64,000 nucleotides of DNA, taken from Flavobacteriia bacterium. GTDB taxonomy: Bacteria > Bacteroidota > Bacteroidia > Flavobacteriales > Schleiferiaceae. The notes under the pieces were generated by a model, which saw only the letters and a list, made by a program, of their open reading frames with translations, did not search any database and was not told the origin of the DNA. The position numbers were made by a program, and so were the translations under genes. Below, piece after piece: positions 8,987 to 18,782 of this stretch. Location of the stretch: assembly GCA_013373425.1 (NCBI GenBank), contig JABXHW010000032.1, forward strand, positions 1 through 64,000, in the 5' to 3' direction. Every line of letters starts with the position of its first letter. Within the stretch, counting starts at the first letter, position 1.

Positions 8987-9017
8987 TCTTTTACTTCACT
9001 CGTAACGAAGAACAAGA

Positions 9018-10958
9018 ATGATTAATGTTACTCTTCCCGACGGTTCTGTTCGGGAAATGCCAGACGGCAGCAGCGCCATGGATGTGGCGAAATCCATTAG
9101 CAATGGATTGGCTAGAAACGTACTCAGCGGATCTTACAACGGAGAAACCATCGAACTTCTAGAGCCTTTGAATGGCGATGGAAGCTTGGAGCTCTACACT
9201 TGGGATTCTGAAAAGGGAAAGGCGGCCTTTTGGCACTCTTCCGCTCACGTTCTTGCACAAACCCTGCTCCACTTCTATCCCGACGTAAAGTTGACGATCG
9301 GACCTCCTATCGACAGTGGGTTCTATTATGATGTCGACTTGAATGGCGCCACGATTGGAGAGGCCGACTTTGAAAAGATTGAAAAGCAGATGCTCGAATT
9401 CGCTCGTCAGAAAGCTGAATTCAAATTGCGTGCTGTTACCAAAGCTGAGGCTTTGGAATACTATAAAGACAATGAGTACAAGACGGAGCTCATTGAGAAT
9501 TTAGAAGACGGTACCATCACTTTTTGTGACCACAGCAACTTTACGGATTTGTGTAGAGGTGGACACATCCCGAACACAGGCTACATCAAGGCCGTGAAGG
9601 TGATGAACATCGCTGGTGCATACTGGAGAGGTAACGAAAAGAATCCTCAGCTTACCCGTGTTTACGGTGTTTCATTCCCGAAGGCAAGCATGCTCACAGA
9701 GCACCTTGAACTTCTTGAGGAAGCGAAAAAACGCGACCATAGAAAGTTGGGCAAAGAACTCGAGCTCTTCACTTTCTCACAGCGCGTAGGTCAAGGTTTG
9801 CCGCTTTGGTTGCCAAAAGGAGCTGCTTTGAGAGAGCGATTGGAGCAATTCCTCAAACGCGCACAAAAGAAAGCTGGATATGAGCAAGTGATCAGTCCGC
9901 ATATTGGCAACAAAGACCTCTATGTGACATCGGGTCACTATGCGAAGTACGGCAAAGACAGCTTCCAGCCTATCAACACTCCAGATGAAGGTGAGGAATA
10001 CCTGCTCAAGCCAATGAATTGTCCACACCACTGCGAGATTTATAAAGCCAACCCACACTCTTACCGCGATCTTCCCATTCGCTATGCTGAATTCGGAACG
10101 GTTTATCGCTATGAGCAAAGTGGCGAATTACACGGACTTACACGAGTTCGTGGCTTTACTCAGGATGATGCTCACATTTTCTGTACTCCAGATCAAGTGA
10201 AAGATGAGTTCATGAAGGTCATAGACCTCGTACTCTATATCTTTAAAACCCTCGACTTCGAGAACTTTACCGCTCAGGTATCGTTGAGAGATCCAGAAAA
10301 CAAAGAAAAGTACATCGGTTCTGATGAAAACTGGAAGATTGCTGAAGAAGCGATTATTGAGGCCGCCGATGAGAAGGGCTTAAAGACTGTGGTAGAACTT
10401 GGAGAAGCTGCGTTCTACGGTCCGAAGCTCGACTTCATGGTAAAAGATGCACTGGGAAGAAGCTGGCAGTTGGGTACCATTCAGGTAGACTACACCCTTC
10501 CCGAGCGCTTCGAATTGGAATACAAAGGAAGCGATAACGAGATGCACAGACCGGTGATGATTCACCGCGCACCGTTCGGATCGATGGAACGCTTTGTAGC
10601 TGTGTTACTTGAGCATTGTGGAGGAAACTTCCCACTTTGGCTCATGCCAGAGCAAGTTGCCATCCTTCCAATTTCAGATAAGTATCAGGACTACAGCGTG
10701 AAAGTTTCGAAATTGCTTGAAAATTACGATATTCGCGCCCTCATTGACGACCGAAGTGAGAAGATTGGAAGGAAGATTCGAGACGCTGAAGTGAAGAAGA
10801 TTCCATACATGTTGATCGTCGGTGAAAAAGAGACGGAAAGCGAAACTCTTTCTGTACGACGCCACGGCGAAGGTGACATTGGCACCATGACCGTTGCTGA
10901 ATTTGCAGAATTAGTATCGAACGAAGTAGAAGAAAAGTTAGCTGCATTTGAAAGCTAA
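9018..10958 (+). CDS. thrS: Threonyl-tRNA synthetase
   Basis: 646 residues, normal for bacterial ThrRS. Order: N-terminal TGS domain (1-61); editing domain with the HSSAH zinc/editing motif (His73, His77) and [17 protein letters not shown]; class II catalytic core with [13 protein letters not shown] (zinc Cys), [35 protein letters not shown], and [11 protein letters not shown]; then the anticodon-binding domain ending near residue 640. It charges tRNA-Thr and edits mis-charged serine. It heads a translation operon with infC, rpmI and rplT, a classic bacterial order, and is probably transcribed from the box at 8979. Confidence 0.98.
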   Translation: MINVTLPDGSVREMPDGSSAMDVAKSISNGLARNVLSGSYNGETIELLEPLNGDGSLELYTWDSEKGKAAFWHSSAHVLAQTLLHFYPDVKLTIGPPIDSGFYYDVDLNGATIGEADFEKIEKQMLEFARQKAEFKLRAVTKAEALEYYKDNEYKTELIENLEDGTITFCDHSNFTDLCRGGHIPNTGYIKAVKVMNIAGAYWRGNEKNPQLTRVYGVSFPKASMLTEHLELLEEAKKRDHRKLGKELELFTFSQRVGQGLPLWLPKGAALRERLEQFLKRAQKKAGYEQVISPHIGNKDLYVTSGHYAKYGKDSFQPINTPDEGEEYLLKPMNCPHHCEIYKANPHSYRDLPIRYAEFGTVYRYEQSGELHGLTRVRGFTQDDAHIFCTPDQVKDEFMKVIDLVLYIFKTLDFENFTAQVSLRDPENKEKYIGSDENWKIAEEAIIEAADEKGLKTVVELGEAAFYGPKLDFMVKDALGRSWQLGTIQVDYTLPERFELEYKGSDNEMHRPVMIHRAPFGSMERFVAVLLEHCGGNFPLWLMPEQVAILPISDKYQDYSVKVSKLLENYDIRALIDDRSEKIGRKIRDAEVKKIPYMLIVGEKETESETLSVRRHGEGDIGTMTVAEFAELVSNEVEEKLAAFES

Positions 10959-10997
10959 CCTATTGAAAATAATAAGTTTAACTAAAACTATAGTACT

Positions 10998-11549
10998 CTG
11001 AGGAGACCAAGAAGAGCCCCGCAGCGCCGAGTGCCACAGGAGGACAAGCATTTAATAAATGATAAGATTCGCGTACCACGCGTACGTGTAGTCCAGGAAG
11101 GTGTTGAACCTGAAGTTATGGCCACCCGTGACGCATTGGCGCGAGCACGAGAAGAGAATTTGGATTTGGTAATGATCACTGATAAGGCGGATCCGCCGGT
11201 AGTGAGAATTATCGATTACAAGAAATTCCTATACGACCAGAAGAAGAAGCAGAAGGAAATTCAGCAGAAAGCTCAGAAGGTTACCGTAAAGGAAATTCGC
11301 TTTGGTCCAAACACCGACGACCACGATTACGAGTTCAAGCTAAAGCACGCTCGTAAGTTCTTGGAAGACGGTGCGAAGCTGAAGGCATTCGTGTTCTTCA
11401 AGGGTAGAACCATTGTGTACAAGGACAAAGGTGAAATTCTCCTTCTCCGTTTGGCACAAGACCTCGAGGACGTAGGTAAGGTTGAACAACTTCCAAAGCT
11501 TGAGGGCAAGCGTATGATTATGTTCATTGGCCCTAAGAAGAAGAAGTAA
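10998..11549 (+). CDS. infC: Translation initiation factor IF-3 (probable non-AUG start)
   Basis: IF-3 binds the 30S subunit and controls start-codon choice. The N-domain ([45 protein letters not shown]) and C-domain ([40 protein letters not shown]) are complete. There is no ATG start. A GTG at 11031 would give 172 residues, but in-frame codons upstream read [10 protein letters not shown], matching the basic N-terminus usual in Bacteroidota IF-3, back to a CTG at 10998. I give the CTG start because infC is known for rare start codons that allow autoregulation; the exact codon is not proven. It sits 39 bases after the thrS stop. Confidence 0.93.
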   Translation: MRRPRRAPQRRVPQEDKHLINDKIRVPRVRVVQEGVEPEVMATRDALARAREENLDLVMITDKADPPVVRIIDYKKFLYDQKKKQKEIQQKAQKVTVKEIRFGPNTDDHDYEFKLKHARKFLEDGAKLKAFVFFKGRTIVYKDKGEILLLRLAQDLEDVGKVEQLPKLEGKRMIMFIGPKKKK

Positions 11550-11584
11550 ACGATAACTGTAAGTCACGCGTAAACTGTAGAGTT

Positions 11585-11779
11585 ATGCCAAAGATGAAAA
11601 CCAAATCCAGCGCAAAGAAGCGTTTCAAGCTTACTGGCACTGGTAAAATCAAGCGCAAGCACGCTTTCAAAAGTCACATCTTGACCAAGAAGGCTACCGA
11701 CCGCAAACGTCGTTTGACTGATGCCACTTTGGTGGACAAGGCAGACGTAAAGTCAATTAAGCAACAGCTCACTATATAA
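11585..11779 (+). CDS. rpmI: 50S ribosomal protein L35
   Basis: 64 residues, the usual length. The sequence has the L35 signature [33 protein letters not shown] and a very basic composition. Part of the large-subunit assembly. It lies between infC and rplT in the conserved order. Confidence 0.97.
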   Translation: MPKMKTKSSAKKRFKLTGTGKIKRKHAFKSHILTKKATDRKRRLTDATLVDKADVKSIKQQLTI

Positions 11780-11882
11780 TAGCGAGCCTAGCTGGTTCAA
11801 TTCATTAAACCCCGTGTTGTCGCCCCATTAAAAGTTTCCCGAAATCAAGTAGGGAGCGCGCTGCACGAAAAATGATCAAATT

Positions 11883-12227
11883 ATGCCAAGAAGTGTAAAC
11901 CACGTTGCATCTAGAGCTCGCAGAAAGCGTCTCATGCAACTTTCAAAAGGTTACTACGGACGTCGCAAGAACGTTTGGACAGTAGCAAAAAACGCGGTTG
12001 AGAAGGGTCTTACTTACTCTTATCGCGACCGTCGTAACAAAAAACGCACATTCCGTGCATTGTGGATCGCGCGTATCAACGCCGGTGCACGCCTAAACGG
12101 CATGTCTTACAGCGTTTTCATGGGTAAAGTAAATGCATCAGGCATCGAGCTAAACCGTAAGGTTCTCGCTGACCTCGCAATGAACAACCCAGAGGCTTTC
12201 AAAGCAATCGTTGAGAAAGTAAAGTAA
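11883..12227 (+). CDS. rplT: 50S ribosomal protein L20
   Basis: 114 residues, complete, with the L20 signature ([62 protein letters not shown]). L20 is needed for early 50S assembly and in other bacteria represses its own operon. The 103-base gap after rpmI could hold a leader or processing site, but I see no L20-binding structure I could defend. The operon ends in the terminator at 12254. Confidence 0.98.
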   Translation: MPRSVNHVASRARRKRLMQLSKGYYGRRKNVWTVAKNAVEKGLTYSYRDRRNKKRTFRALWIARINAGARLNGMSYSVFMGKVNASGIELNRKVLADLAMNNPEAFKAIVEKVK

Positions 12228-12253
12228 AACACAGCACGACTTACAGTATGAGA

Positions 12254-12281
12254 ACCTCGGCCATTGGTCGGGGTTTTTTTT
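12254..12281 (+). terminator. Intrinsic terminator of the thrS-rplT operon
   Basis: Hairpin arms ACCTCGGCC and GGTCGGGGT (two G-U pairs) with an ATT loop, followed by eight T. It starts 26 bases after the rplT stop. Confidence 0.85.
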
Positions 12282-12282
12282 G

Positions 12283-12440
12283 TGGTAGGTACGCAGGTGG
12301 GCAGGTTGGTGAGCTAGTGACCTGGTTAGCTAGTACTTTCAGCCCAATACTCATGCCCCAAGACCCGAAGCTCAAGACTCTGACTTTCTAGTTTTGAAAG
12401 GTTAGAAGGTACGCGGGTGGGCAGGTACGTAGGTTGGTGC
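12283..12440. repeat. Octad array after the rplT terminator
   Basis: Starts right after the terminator T-run. Two clear period-8 blocks, 12283-12334 and 12400-12440, share words such as TACGCAGG, TGGGCAGG and TACGTAGG; the part between keeps only traces of the period. The same words return at 21004-21030 and 21141-21160. Confidence 0.75.
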
Positions 12441-12477
12441 AGTTCTTCTTATCTTGGTAGCAAGCAACTTCTCCTTG

Positions 12478-13209
12478 ATGAAATTCTACGCTCTCTTATC
12501 GCTAATGATGGCTTCTTGCTTCGGGTTTTCTCAGGAAGAAAATCTCGGGACTCCAAGCCTGATTGGCAAGTACGTGGCATCGCATTACTACGGAGATTTC
12601 AGATCAATGGAACTGAAATCAGACTCGACTTTCGAGTACTTCGACAGTAATGGAATGTTAAAAGATCAGACGTCTTACGGGATATGGTGGGTAGAGGGTA
12701 ATGAACTTTATTTGGACGGCTATGATCGACCCAAACCGACCGTAGAACCGTCTTATGAATGCCAATGTGGAGAGACCGAATCTAATGATTCATTGAATTT
12801 TCTCATCATCGACGAATACCACGAACCACTCTTTCAAGTGGCATGCGTCGTAAATCATGAGGATAGCAATCTCTATTATGCTTCCTCTGATTTTGATGGG
12901 CTGCTTCAAATTCCTATGATAGATAGCGCAACACACATCGATATCAAGGGTGGCCCATGGCTAAGAATTGCCATTCCAATGACGGATACCTGCTGTTCCT
13001 ATACGGTTACGTTAACAGAAATCGACCAATTTCATTATTTCAATCGTGAGGTATGGTCCTTTATCCCAGGCAAGCTATACGACCCAGATGACCATCCCAC
13101 CGCATTTTGGTACGATGCCGATAAACCGTATTACCTGAAGGAAGAACTTGTACCATTCGTGAGATTCTTTCACAACATGAATTACTGGATTCGACATAGC
13201 CGATTCTAA
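12478..13209 (+). CDS. Secreted protein, unknown function
   Basis: 243 residues from the ATG at 12478; a TTG at 12454 is in frame but would add residues before the signal peptide. The signal peptide is [19 protein letters not shown]. The mature part has four paired cysteines (CQC near residue 100 and DTCCSY near residue 177) and a stretch typical of small beta-rich domains ([29 protein letters not shown]). It resembles lipocalin-like or copper-binding-type secreted unknowns, but no family is certain. A TATCTTGG -7-like box lies at 12451, about 20 bases upstream. Confidence 0.65.
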   Translation: MKFYALLSLMMASCFGFSQEENLGTPSLIGKYVASHYYGDFRSMELKSDSTFEYFDSNGMLKDQTSYGIWWVEGNELYLDGYDRPKPTVEPSYECQCGETESNDSLNFLIIDEYHEPLFQVACVVNHEDSNLYYASSDFDGLLQIPMIDSATHIDIKGGPWLRIAIPMTDTCCSYTVTLTEIDQFHYFNREVWSFIPGKLYDPDDHPTAFWYDADKPYYLKEELVPFVRFFHNMNYWIRHSRF

Positions 13210-13265
13210 CAAAACCTAAGCACCTTAGTACCTTAGCACCTCAAAACCTGAACACCTACCACCTG
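13210..13265. repeat. Octad array with ACCT word ends
   Basis: From the first base after the TAA of the 12478 gene the words read CAAAACCT, AAGCACCT, TAGTACCT, TAGCACCT, and so on: six successive octads end in ACCT. It stops just before the ATG at 13269. Confidence 0.85.
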
Positions 13266-13268
13266 CTC

Positions 13269-14210
13269 ATGCATGCCTTCATTCTAAATCATACAAAGGC
13301 AAACACTATTCTCCGAACCCACCTCATCCAAAACCTCTGGAGCGGCTACGGCGAAATCCTTCGTGTTTGGCTTGAAGGGTATGAGATGGAGAGCATCGTG
13401 GTAAAGCACGTGAAGCTGCCTTCAGAATCGAATCATCCACGAGGTTGGAATACGGATATCGGTCATCAGCGGAAATTAAAATCCTATGAAGTGGAAACGG
13501 CGTGGTATCGCAACTTTGCCAAGGATAGCAAGGCACGCGTTCCCAACTGTATAGCCGTAGACCGTGTAGGTGAGGAAACGGTAATCCTAATGGAGGACCT
13601 GGATGCGTCTGGTTTTAACCTTCGGAAAACAGAGGTCACTTGGACTGAAGTTGAAGCCTGCATTGCATGGCTAGCTCGATTTCATGCGAGCTTCCTGGGA
13701 CAAAATCCCGCAGGACTTTGGCCCGTTGGTACGTATTGGCATTTGGATACACGACCGAACGAGTTGGAAGCCCTTGATGATGCCGAGTTAAAACACGCCG
13801 CTGCGGCCATCGATGCTAAGCTGAATGATTGCAAGTACAAAACTCTCGTTCACGGCGACGCGAAACTGGCGAACTTCTGCTTCTCTTCTACTGGTGAAGT
13901 GGCCGCTGTCGATTTCCAATACGTGGGTGGCGGATGTGGAATGAAAGACCTTGCCTACTTCATCGGGAGTTGCTTCTATGAAGAGGATTGTGAACGGCTA
14001 GAATCCAAAATCCTCGAAACGTACTTCTCCTATTTCCAAGCCGAGCTTGAATCTCCCAACCCAGCATTAGAACAGGAATGGCGCGACCTATACCACGTTG
14101 CCTGGGCCGATTTCCACCGTTTCATCAAGGGATGGAGTCCGGGACACTGGAAGATCAACTCCTACAGCGAACGCATTGCAAAAGAGGTGATTCAGCAGCT
14201 TAAAGCGTAG
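13269..14210 (+). CDS. CHK/aminoglycoside phosphotransferase-like small-molecule kinase
   Basis: 313 residues. The kinase-like fold is shown by VVKHVKLP (ATP-binding Lys), [11 protein letters not shown] (hinge), [13 protein letters not shown] (catalytic loop, HGDxxxxN) and [21 protein letters not shown] (DFG-like metal motif). The overall pattern is that of ecdysteroid-kinase-like (EcKL/CHK) or choline-kinase-type enzymes, known in bacteria but with unknown substrates. It ends 11 bp inside the convergent PLP-enzyme gene. Confidence 0.8.
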   Translation: MHAFILNHTKANTILRTHLIQNLWSGYGEILRVWLEGYEMESIVVKHVKLPSESNHPRGWNTDIGHQRKLKSYEVETAWYRNFAKDSKARVPNCIAVDRVGEETVILMEDLDASGFNLRKTEVTWTEVEACIAWLARFHASFLGQNPAGLWPVGTYWHLDTRPNELEALDDAELKHAAAAIDAKLNDCKYKTLVHGDAKLANFCFSSTGEVAAVDFQYVGGGCGMKDLAYFIGSCFYEEDCERLESKILETYFSYFQAELESPNPALEQEWRDLYHVAWADFHRFIKGWSPGHWKINSYSERIAKEVIQQLKA

Positions 14211-16041
14211 CAACGAAGTCTTTAAATACGCGCTTGTGTCCTTCTAAATCAAGGTTTCCAGAAACAGATACACGAGCGATGTAATCCTTGTCCTCTTCTT
14301 TTGTCGTTCCCTGAGTGGATGTAGCAGGTATCGTCCAATAACAGCCCTTTAACTGACCATAGCTCACACAGTATTTACTGTCGTTAGGCAGCTCTGTAAT
14401 CATCATATCGATAAGACGCTGGTTCAACATGCGCTTGTACTCTTCTCGCTCCTCAGGAGTGTCGCCCTTCGTCGGTAAATCCAAGGAGAATACAGACGGA
14501 GTAAAGCCTTGCTCCGCCAAATCACCGAATACAAAGTTGATTTTGGCAGATGGAAGAACCTCTTCTATAAAATCAACAAATTCTCGTGTATTCACGTATG
14601 CATCGGCGATACGCTGTAGCATGGAAGGCATTTGTTCGGCAAGAATTTCCACTTGATGCGGCGTCGCTTCATTATCGCACAACATCAAATGCTTTTCGAT
14701 TTTCTCCATCAAGAAGGCCGCTTCATCATTGGCCACGCAGTAGCCAGCCGTGCACTTTCCACCACTCGGGAATTTCGATCCACTCACATAAGAGATGGTT
14801 TGAATGGAAGATAGAATCCCGTCTGGTTTCACGAATTGTACATTCGGACAAAAAGTTTGATCGAGAATAAAGACTGGCGAAATGGCCTGCTTGCCGGCTG
14901 GCGTTTGGCGCGCCTGATTCAGAACCGTTCGCAGGTGATCCAAGTTCGGCACCTCAACACGAGGATTGGTAGGAATCTCAGCAATGATCAACGGAACGGC
15001 ATCCAGCTCAGCACAAGCCTTGAGCACAGTATCTGTGCTTCGAACCATATCGCTATCTCCGTCTACAGGAAGGTCCATCACTTCTACTCCTTCCAGAGCT
15101 GCAGCCACCCTTCGGGCTTGATCATTGGTTCCACCGTAACAGTTAGGCGGAACAATAATCTTGATGTCCTTCCCAGGATGCTTCTCTCGGGCTTCATCAA
15201 CCAATCCCATCATGATGGCATACTGCATGGAGAGACCGCTCGAAGCCAATAGTGCAGGAGTATTCGAATCTGTCACTTCCTTGATGGTCTTACGCAACTG
15301 TGCCTTGGTCTGCTCGTCCTTTTGAGGTGCTGATACCGACTTGCCCAACATCCACTTTATAGCCTCAAAGCAGTTCGCAGGAGTCATCGCAATCGACTCA
15401 CGTCTGCGTACATGTTGAATAGTGCCAACAAACTCCACTTTGTCATCCGTATCAATTGTGATGATGCTGCCCCGATTTGAAATCAAGTTCAGATGGAAAT
15501 CTACATTGGAATTCAGTTTGATATCCGCTGGAAGCTGGTCAACATCAACGTAAATGGTCGACCCATCGAATGAATCGATTTCTTCACTTCTACTTATCTC
15601 TACCCATTCAAAATCGTAGTCGTATACCTCACGAAGACTTTTTGAATCAAATCGATTCCCTAATTCTCCGTGATGAAGAATGCGTGTTTTGACTCCTCTA
15701 AAATGATTGGTTCTAAGCACGGCCAACAAGGGCATGGTTTGCGATGAGAAGCTAATCACCTGGTCCGAGTTCAAGCCAAGCTCCTTACCCAAAGCCCATT
15801 CTAACACAGAAGACAATGGGTGTCCTAATCGGATGTAATCATACGCTGTAGGAAGCGCACTCAATGCTTCTTTACTTGCAACTCCTTCGTTGAACAACTT
15901 CTCTACCTCATCCAGAAACTCGGTTTTAGCCTTCTCTTCATTGTAAATGTCCAATCGGTGAGTGGTCAGATTGATCCAATCGCTTGGGACATTGATGATG
16001 AGATTTTCGAGATAAGAGTGTAGTGAAACGTTCTTCAGCAT
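14200..16041 (-). CDS. Long PLP-dependent enzyme of the Cys/Met (trans-sulfuration) fold
   Basis: 613 residues, about 200 longer than normal cystathionine lyases or synthases (~400). The C-terminal ~380 residues carry fold-type I PLP features: [31 protein letters not shown], a PLP-contact Asp in [11 protein letters not shown], and the Schiff-base Lys in [16 protein letters not shown] near residue 420. The N-terminal ~210 residues look like a half-complete aminotransferase-like domain without catalytic Lys. The reaction is not known; a sulfur amino acid lyase or synthase is the nearest guess. The gene overlaps the kinase at 13269 tail to tail. The 266 bases before its start hold nothing I can name. 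Confidence 0.75.
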   Translation of the reverse strand: MLKNVSLHSYLENLIINVPSDWINLTTHRLDIYNEEKAKTEFLDEVEKLFNEGVASKEALSALPTAYDYIRLGHPLSSVLEWALGKELGLNSDQVISFSSQTMPLLAVLRTNHFRGVKTRILHHGELGNRFDSKSLREVYDYDFEWVEISRSEEIDSFDGSTIYVDVDQLPADIKLNSNVDFHLNLISNRGSIITIDTDDKVEFVGTIQHVRRRESIAMTPANCFEAIKWMLGKSVSAPQKDEQTKAQLRKTIKEVTDSNTPALLASSGLSMQYAIMMGLVDEAREKHPGKDIKIIVPPNCYGGTNDQARRVAAALEGVEVMDLPVDGDSDMVRSTDTVLKACAELDAVPLIIAEIPTNPRVEVPNLDHLRTVLNQARQTPAGKQAISPVFILDQTFCPNVQFVKPDGILSSIQTISYVSGSKFPSGGKCTAGYCVANDEAAFLMEKIEKHLMLCDNEATPHQVEILAEQMPSMLQRIADAYVNTREFVDFIEEVLPSAKINFVFGDLAEQGFTPSVFSLDLPTKGDTPEEREEYKRMLNQRLIDMMITELPNDSKYCVSYGQLKGCYWTIPATSTQGTTKEEDKDYIARVSVSGNLDLEGHKRVFKDFVATL

Positions 16042-16307
16042 ATGATAATCTATAAGATGTCTTTTGTTGAGTAAACAGTCGAAATAATGTGCTGTTCACG
16101 TCATTTTTCCAAGAAAGCTCGAAGATAGAGTACGCACATCACATCCTAAAAGAATTGCGCACTCTTAAGCATGCTGCACCCAACACGCGACGGCGATTAA
16201 TGGTGGTAATTCTACGTACAAAATGAAGTATATCTACGCATATAACAGCTACTTACATGGATTACATTGAACACGTATTAACCTACTAACCATTAACTAA
16301 CCTCATT

Positions 16308-16655
16308 ATGGAATCAAATTCAAACGTGGATTACAGACAGATGTACGTTGCCGCCAAAGAATCGGCACACAAGGTTCTAACGGCAAAACAAGGAGAACAT
16401 CCAGTACTGGCAGCATCGGCAGGATGTTGGGCTTGTGAAATTGGTCTCAATGCATCCATTGGCGGCTTGCTCGCTGGACTTACTGTTGCCTCTGGAGGAA
16501 CTTTCGAAGCTGCAGTCGCCGCAGTTGTAGCCGCCACAGCATTATCGGAAGGTGTTGTTGCCGGAATCTTGACCGCACTTGCCACTGGCGGACTTGGTGG
16601 AGTTGAAGCCGCTATCCACGCACTTTGTGTAGCAATGAAAGCGTGTAAGGACTAA
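16308..16655 (+). CDS. Small four-cysteine Ala/Gly-rich peptide, bacteriocin-precursor-like
   Basis: 115 residues. Residues 1-30 are polar and helical; residues 36-113 are almost entirely Ala, Gly, Val, Leu, Ile and Thr, bracketed by Cys40-x2-Cys43 and Cys107-x5-Cys113. This layout, a soluble leader followed by a hydrophobic core closed by two cysteine pairs, recalls halocin C8-like or other secreted bacteriocin precursors. There is no double-glycine leader or normal signal peptide, and no immunity or transport gene is recognised beside it. The bacteriocin reading is inference; a small membrane or immunity protein is the alternative. It has its own terminator and shares the start context CCTCATTATG with the gene at 5857. 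Confidence 0.7.
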   Translation: MESNSNVDYRQMYVAAKESAHKVLTAKQGEHPVLAASAGCWACEIGLNASIGGLLAGLTVASGGTFEAAVAAVVAATALSEGVVAGILTALATGGLGGVEAAIHALCVAMKACKD

Positions 16656-16673
16656 TAGTCCCTTCCTTAATGT

Positions 16674-16708
16674 AAAATCCCTCAGCTCAAAAGTTGGGGG
16701 ATTTTTTT
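16674..16708 (+). terminator. Intrinsic terminator after the four-cysteine peptide gene
   Basis: Arms AAATCCCTCAGCT and AGTTGGGGGATTT with a CAAA loop, followed by seven T. Starts about 20 bases after the stop. Confidence 0.85.
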
Positions 16709-16709
16709 C

Positions 16710-16752
16710 ATCCGTACGTCCGCACATCCCTACGTCCGAACGTCCACACGTT
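16710..16752. repeat. Short octad array after a terminator
   Basis: Five period-8 words of the form CCnnACnT, such as CCGTACGT, CCGCACAT, CCGAACGT and CCACACGT, beginning right after the T-run. Confidence 0.8.
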
Positions 16753-16802
16753 TCCCTATCTTGCCGCGTACTTTGCAAAACTCTCTAACGCCTCATCTCA
16801 AA

Positions 16803-17402
16803 ATGGCTATTGATCTAGACCGCATCCGCAGTAGATACGAATCCTTTGACGATTATAAGATTGAGCATTTAGCCTTGAACGAGGCAAAAAATCTTAGGCC
16901 TGAAGTGGTTGAAATCCTAAAGTCTGAAATCTCAAAGCGAGGAATGAGCTCCGTGCTTTTGGAAGGAATAAACATCCAACTGCGAAAGATTACTCAGGCA
17001 GAAGTAGACCGGTGGATCAGCGCTATCCGTAGGCTGAAATGTCCAAGATGCGGACTTCAACATCAGCCATTAACCGGAGGTATGATTCGAAGAGTTACAA
17101 GCTATATCTTGTTTACCTCTACACTAAATCGTCCAGTGATTCTTTGTGAGAACTGCTTGAACAAGAAGCGAACAGATGCTGCTTTCAGCACACTTCTCTT
17201 TGGATGGTGGGGCTTTCCTATGGGCTTAATCAATACCCCAATTAGTCTGATTAGATCGCTCCGAGATAGAAATAGAACAACTCAATTGGACCAAGAAATT
17301 CTGACCGCTCTTGTGGTACAAAATCGAGGAGTCATCATCGCTGCGAACGACAACCCGAATAAACTGCAACATCTCATTGATTCGTTTAATCGATCCATTT
17401 AG
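16803..17402 (+). CDS. Zinc-ribbon membrane-associated protein, unknown function
   Basis: 199 residues from the ATG at 16803. The N-terminal ~60 residues are helical (YESFDDYKIEHLALNEAKNLRPEVVEILKSEI), and a split zinc ribbon follows: CPRCGLQH near residue 80 and CENCLNKK near residue 115. A hydrophobic segment (FSTLLFGWWGFPMGLINTPISLI) could be one or two membrane helices. No known enzyme motif. It begins a run of small membrane proteins up to 20402. Confidence 0.65.
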   Translation: MAIDLDRIRSRYESFDDYKIEHLALNEAKNLRPEVVEILKSEISKRGMSSVLLEGINIQLRKITQAEVDRWISAIRRLKCPRCGLQHQPLTGGMIRRVTSYILFTSTLNRPVILCENCLNKKRTDAAFSTLLFGWWGFPMGLINTPISLIRSLRDRNRTTQLDQEILTALVVQNRGVIIAANDNPNKLQHLIDSFNRSI

Positions 17403-17446
17403 CGAATTGTAAATCCATAGTTTAAGCCTCGAAGCCCCCCCCTATA

Positions 17447-17908
17447 TTGGAGCATAAATCTCGATTATACATCAGGTACTTTCTAGCCACCATCCTCATT
17501 GGACTTGCACTTCTATCCTTAGTGAAGGCCATGACCGTACATTGGTCTTTCAGTGTATTGAGCCTTAGTCTACTCTTTGGTCTTGTTTTCATTCGCTTCA
17601 AATCAATCAGTGTAAATAGCACAGAGTTTACATACACCGACAAATCCATGCTGCCGATTTGGAATGAGAAGCGAATTATTCCATTGATGTCGATCAAATC
17701 TGTTGAAATCTTCGAGGCACAAGTAGATAAACCTTTCATTCTGATTGACATCTTGTCCTTCACTAGTTTTTATCGCGGAAATACACACCCATTCACAGTT
17801 GTGCTCAAACTATCCAACGGTGATTCTTTTTCATTCGTGAGATTTGATAAGAAGAAGTCGTTTCGCCGATTTGTTGAAACTCTATCTCAAACTTTAACCC
17901 AGCGCTAA
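17447..17908 (+). CDS. Two-helix membrane protein with PH-like domain
   Basis: 153 residues. Two hydrophobic helices (residues ~9-27 and ~30-47) are followed by a beta-rich soluble part (STEFTYTDKSMLPIWNEKRIIPLMSIKSVEIFE, HPFTVVLKLSNGDSFSFVRFDKKKSFRRFVETL), the layout of bacterial PH-domain membrane proteins. There is no ATG near the 5' end; the start is a TTG at 17447, five bases after a run of eight C (17435-17442), so the true start may be elsewhere or the run may be error-prone. Function unknown. Confidence 0.6.
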   Translation: MEHKSRLYIRYFLATILIGLALLSLVKAMTVHWSFSVLSLSLLFGLVFIRFKSISVNSTEFTYTDKSMLPIWNEKRIIPLMSIKSVEIFEAQVDKPFILIDILSFTSFYRGNTHPFTVVLKLSNGDSFSFVRFDKKKSFRRFVETLSQTLTQR

Positions 17909-17975
17909 TCCTCCACACAAGGCTCTCGATACGCAACGCACTCAACTGATACTGCATCCCTTTACTCTCAACTCA

Positions 17976-18773
17976 ATGACAGATCCCATTCTCGATGGAC
18001 AAAAGACGCTTAAACCGCTCTTCGACAAGCGCGCCTTGATGGTGGGTGCGGTTCTAGGAGGCTGCGTCGCCCCTGCTATCCTTTTGATTATCAATTATCA
18101 AAACAGCCCTAGAAAGGAGAACATTAAGAAAGCTCTTTTACTAATTGGTCTACTGAATGTACTTGTTTTCGGGTCGATTCTTGCGCCGGTTGACTCTTTT
18201 CCTAATAGAATTCCAGACGCGGTTTTTGGACTAGTAATCCTAAGCGCGGTATATGCCATCATCGTATTTTTTGTATCGCAAGATCTTCAGGCACATGCCC
18301 AGCAAGGTGGCACCTTTTACTCGGCATGGGGTGCAGCTGGAATTGCAATTGCAGCTTCAGGTGTTGTTGTAGGAGCTAGCTACTTGTACATGTCTCAATT
18401 GAGCTTCGACACAAAAACGTATGATTCGGCTATGAATCAATTCTCTATCAATGAGCAGAAATCCTTTGAAGTGTATGATTTAATGGAAAGAGGTCAATTT
18501 ATTGAAGCCTCAATCTTCGTAGAGGATGAAGCCATTCCAGCTTGGGAAGCAAATATCAACCTAACCGATACCGTTGCTTCAATTAAGGACCTACCAAAGA
18601 ACTACATTGAATACAACAACGTATTGAAGGAGTACTGTTCTTTGCGCCTCGAATCATTAGATGTTATTGATGAGTATTTAACGAATCCAACAGAACAGAC
18701 TAGATGGCATGTGGACCTTATTCACTCCGAAATTGATCAAATCCTTAAACGGCTAGACGAGTTAAGTAGATAG
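17976..18773 (+). CDS. Multi-spanning membrane protein, unknown function
   Basis: 265 residues. About four membrane helices in the first 150 residues (ALMVGAVLGGCVAPAILLII, ALLLIGLLNVLVFGSIL, AVFGLVILSAVYAIIVFFV, WGAAGIAIAASGVVVGASYLY), then a ~115-residue helical soluble domain rich in Glu and Asp. No family recognised. Nine bases separate it from the next membrane gene, so the two are probably co-transcribed. Confidence 0.65.
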   Translation: MTDPILDGQKTLKPLFDKRALMVGAVLGGCVAPAILLIINYQNSPRKENIKKALLLIGLLNVLVFGSILAPVDSFPNRIPDAVFGLVILSAVYAIIVFFVSQDLQAHAQQGGTFYSAWGAAGIAIAASGVVVGASYLYMSQLSFDTKTYDSAMNQFSINEQKSFEVYDLMERGQFIEASIFVEDEAIPAWEANINLTDTVASIKDLPKNYIEYNNVLKEYCSLRLESLDVIDEYLTNPTEQTRWHVDLIHSEIDQILKRLDELSR

Positions 18774-18782
18774 CACGGTACG

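Noticed and set aside
9777-10118. 113-codon minus-strand frame inside thrS
   Set aside because: A shadow of the conserved catalytic core of threonyl-tRNA synthetase.
14836-15252. 138-codon plus-strand frame opposite the PLP enzyme
   Set aside because: The opposite strand encodes a clear PLP domain with the catalytic Lys; this frame has no signal, motif or start context.
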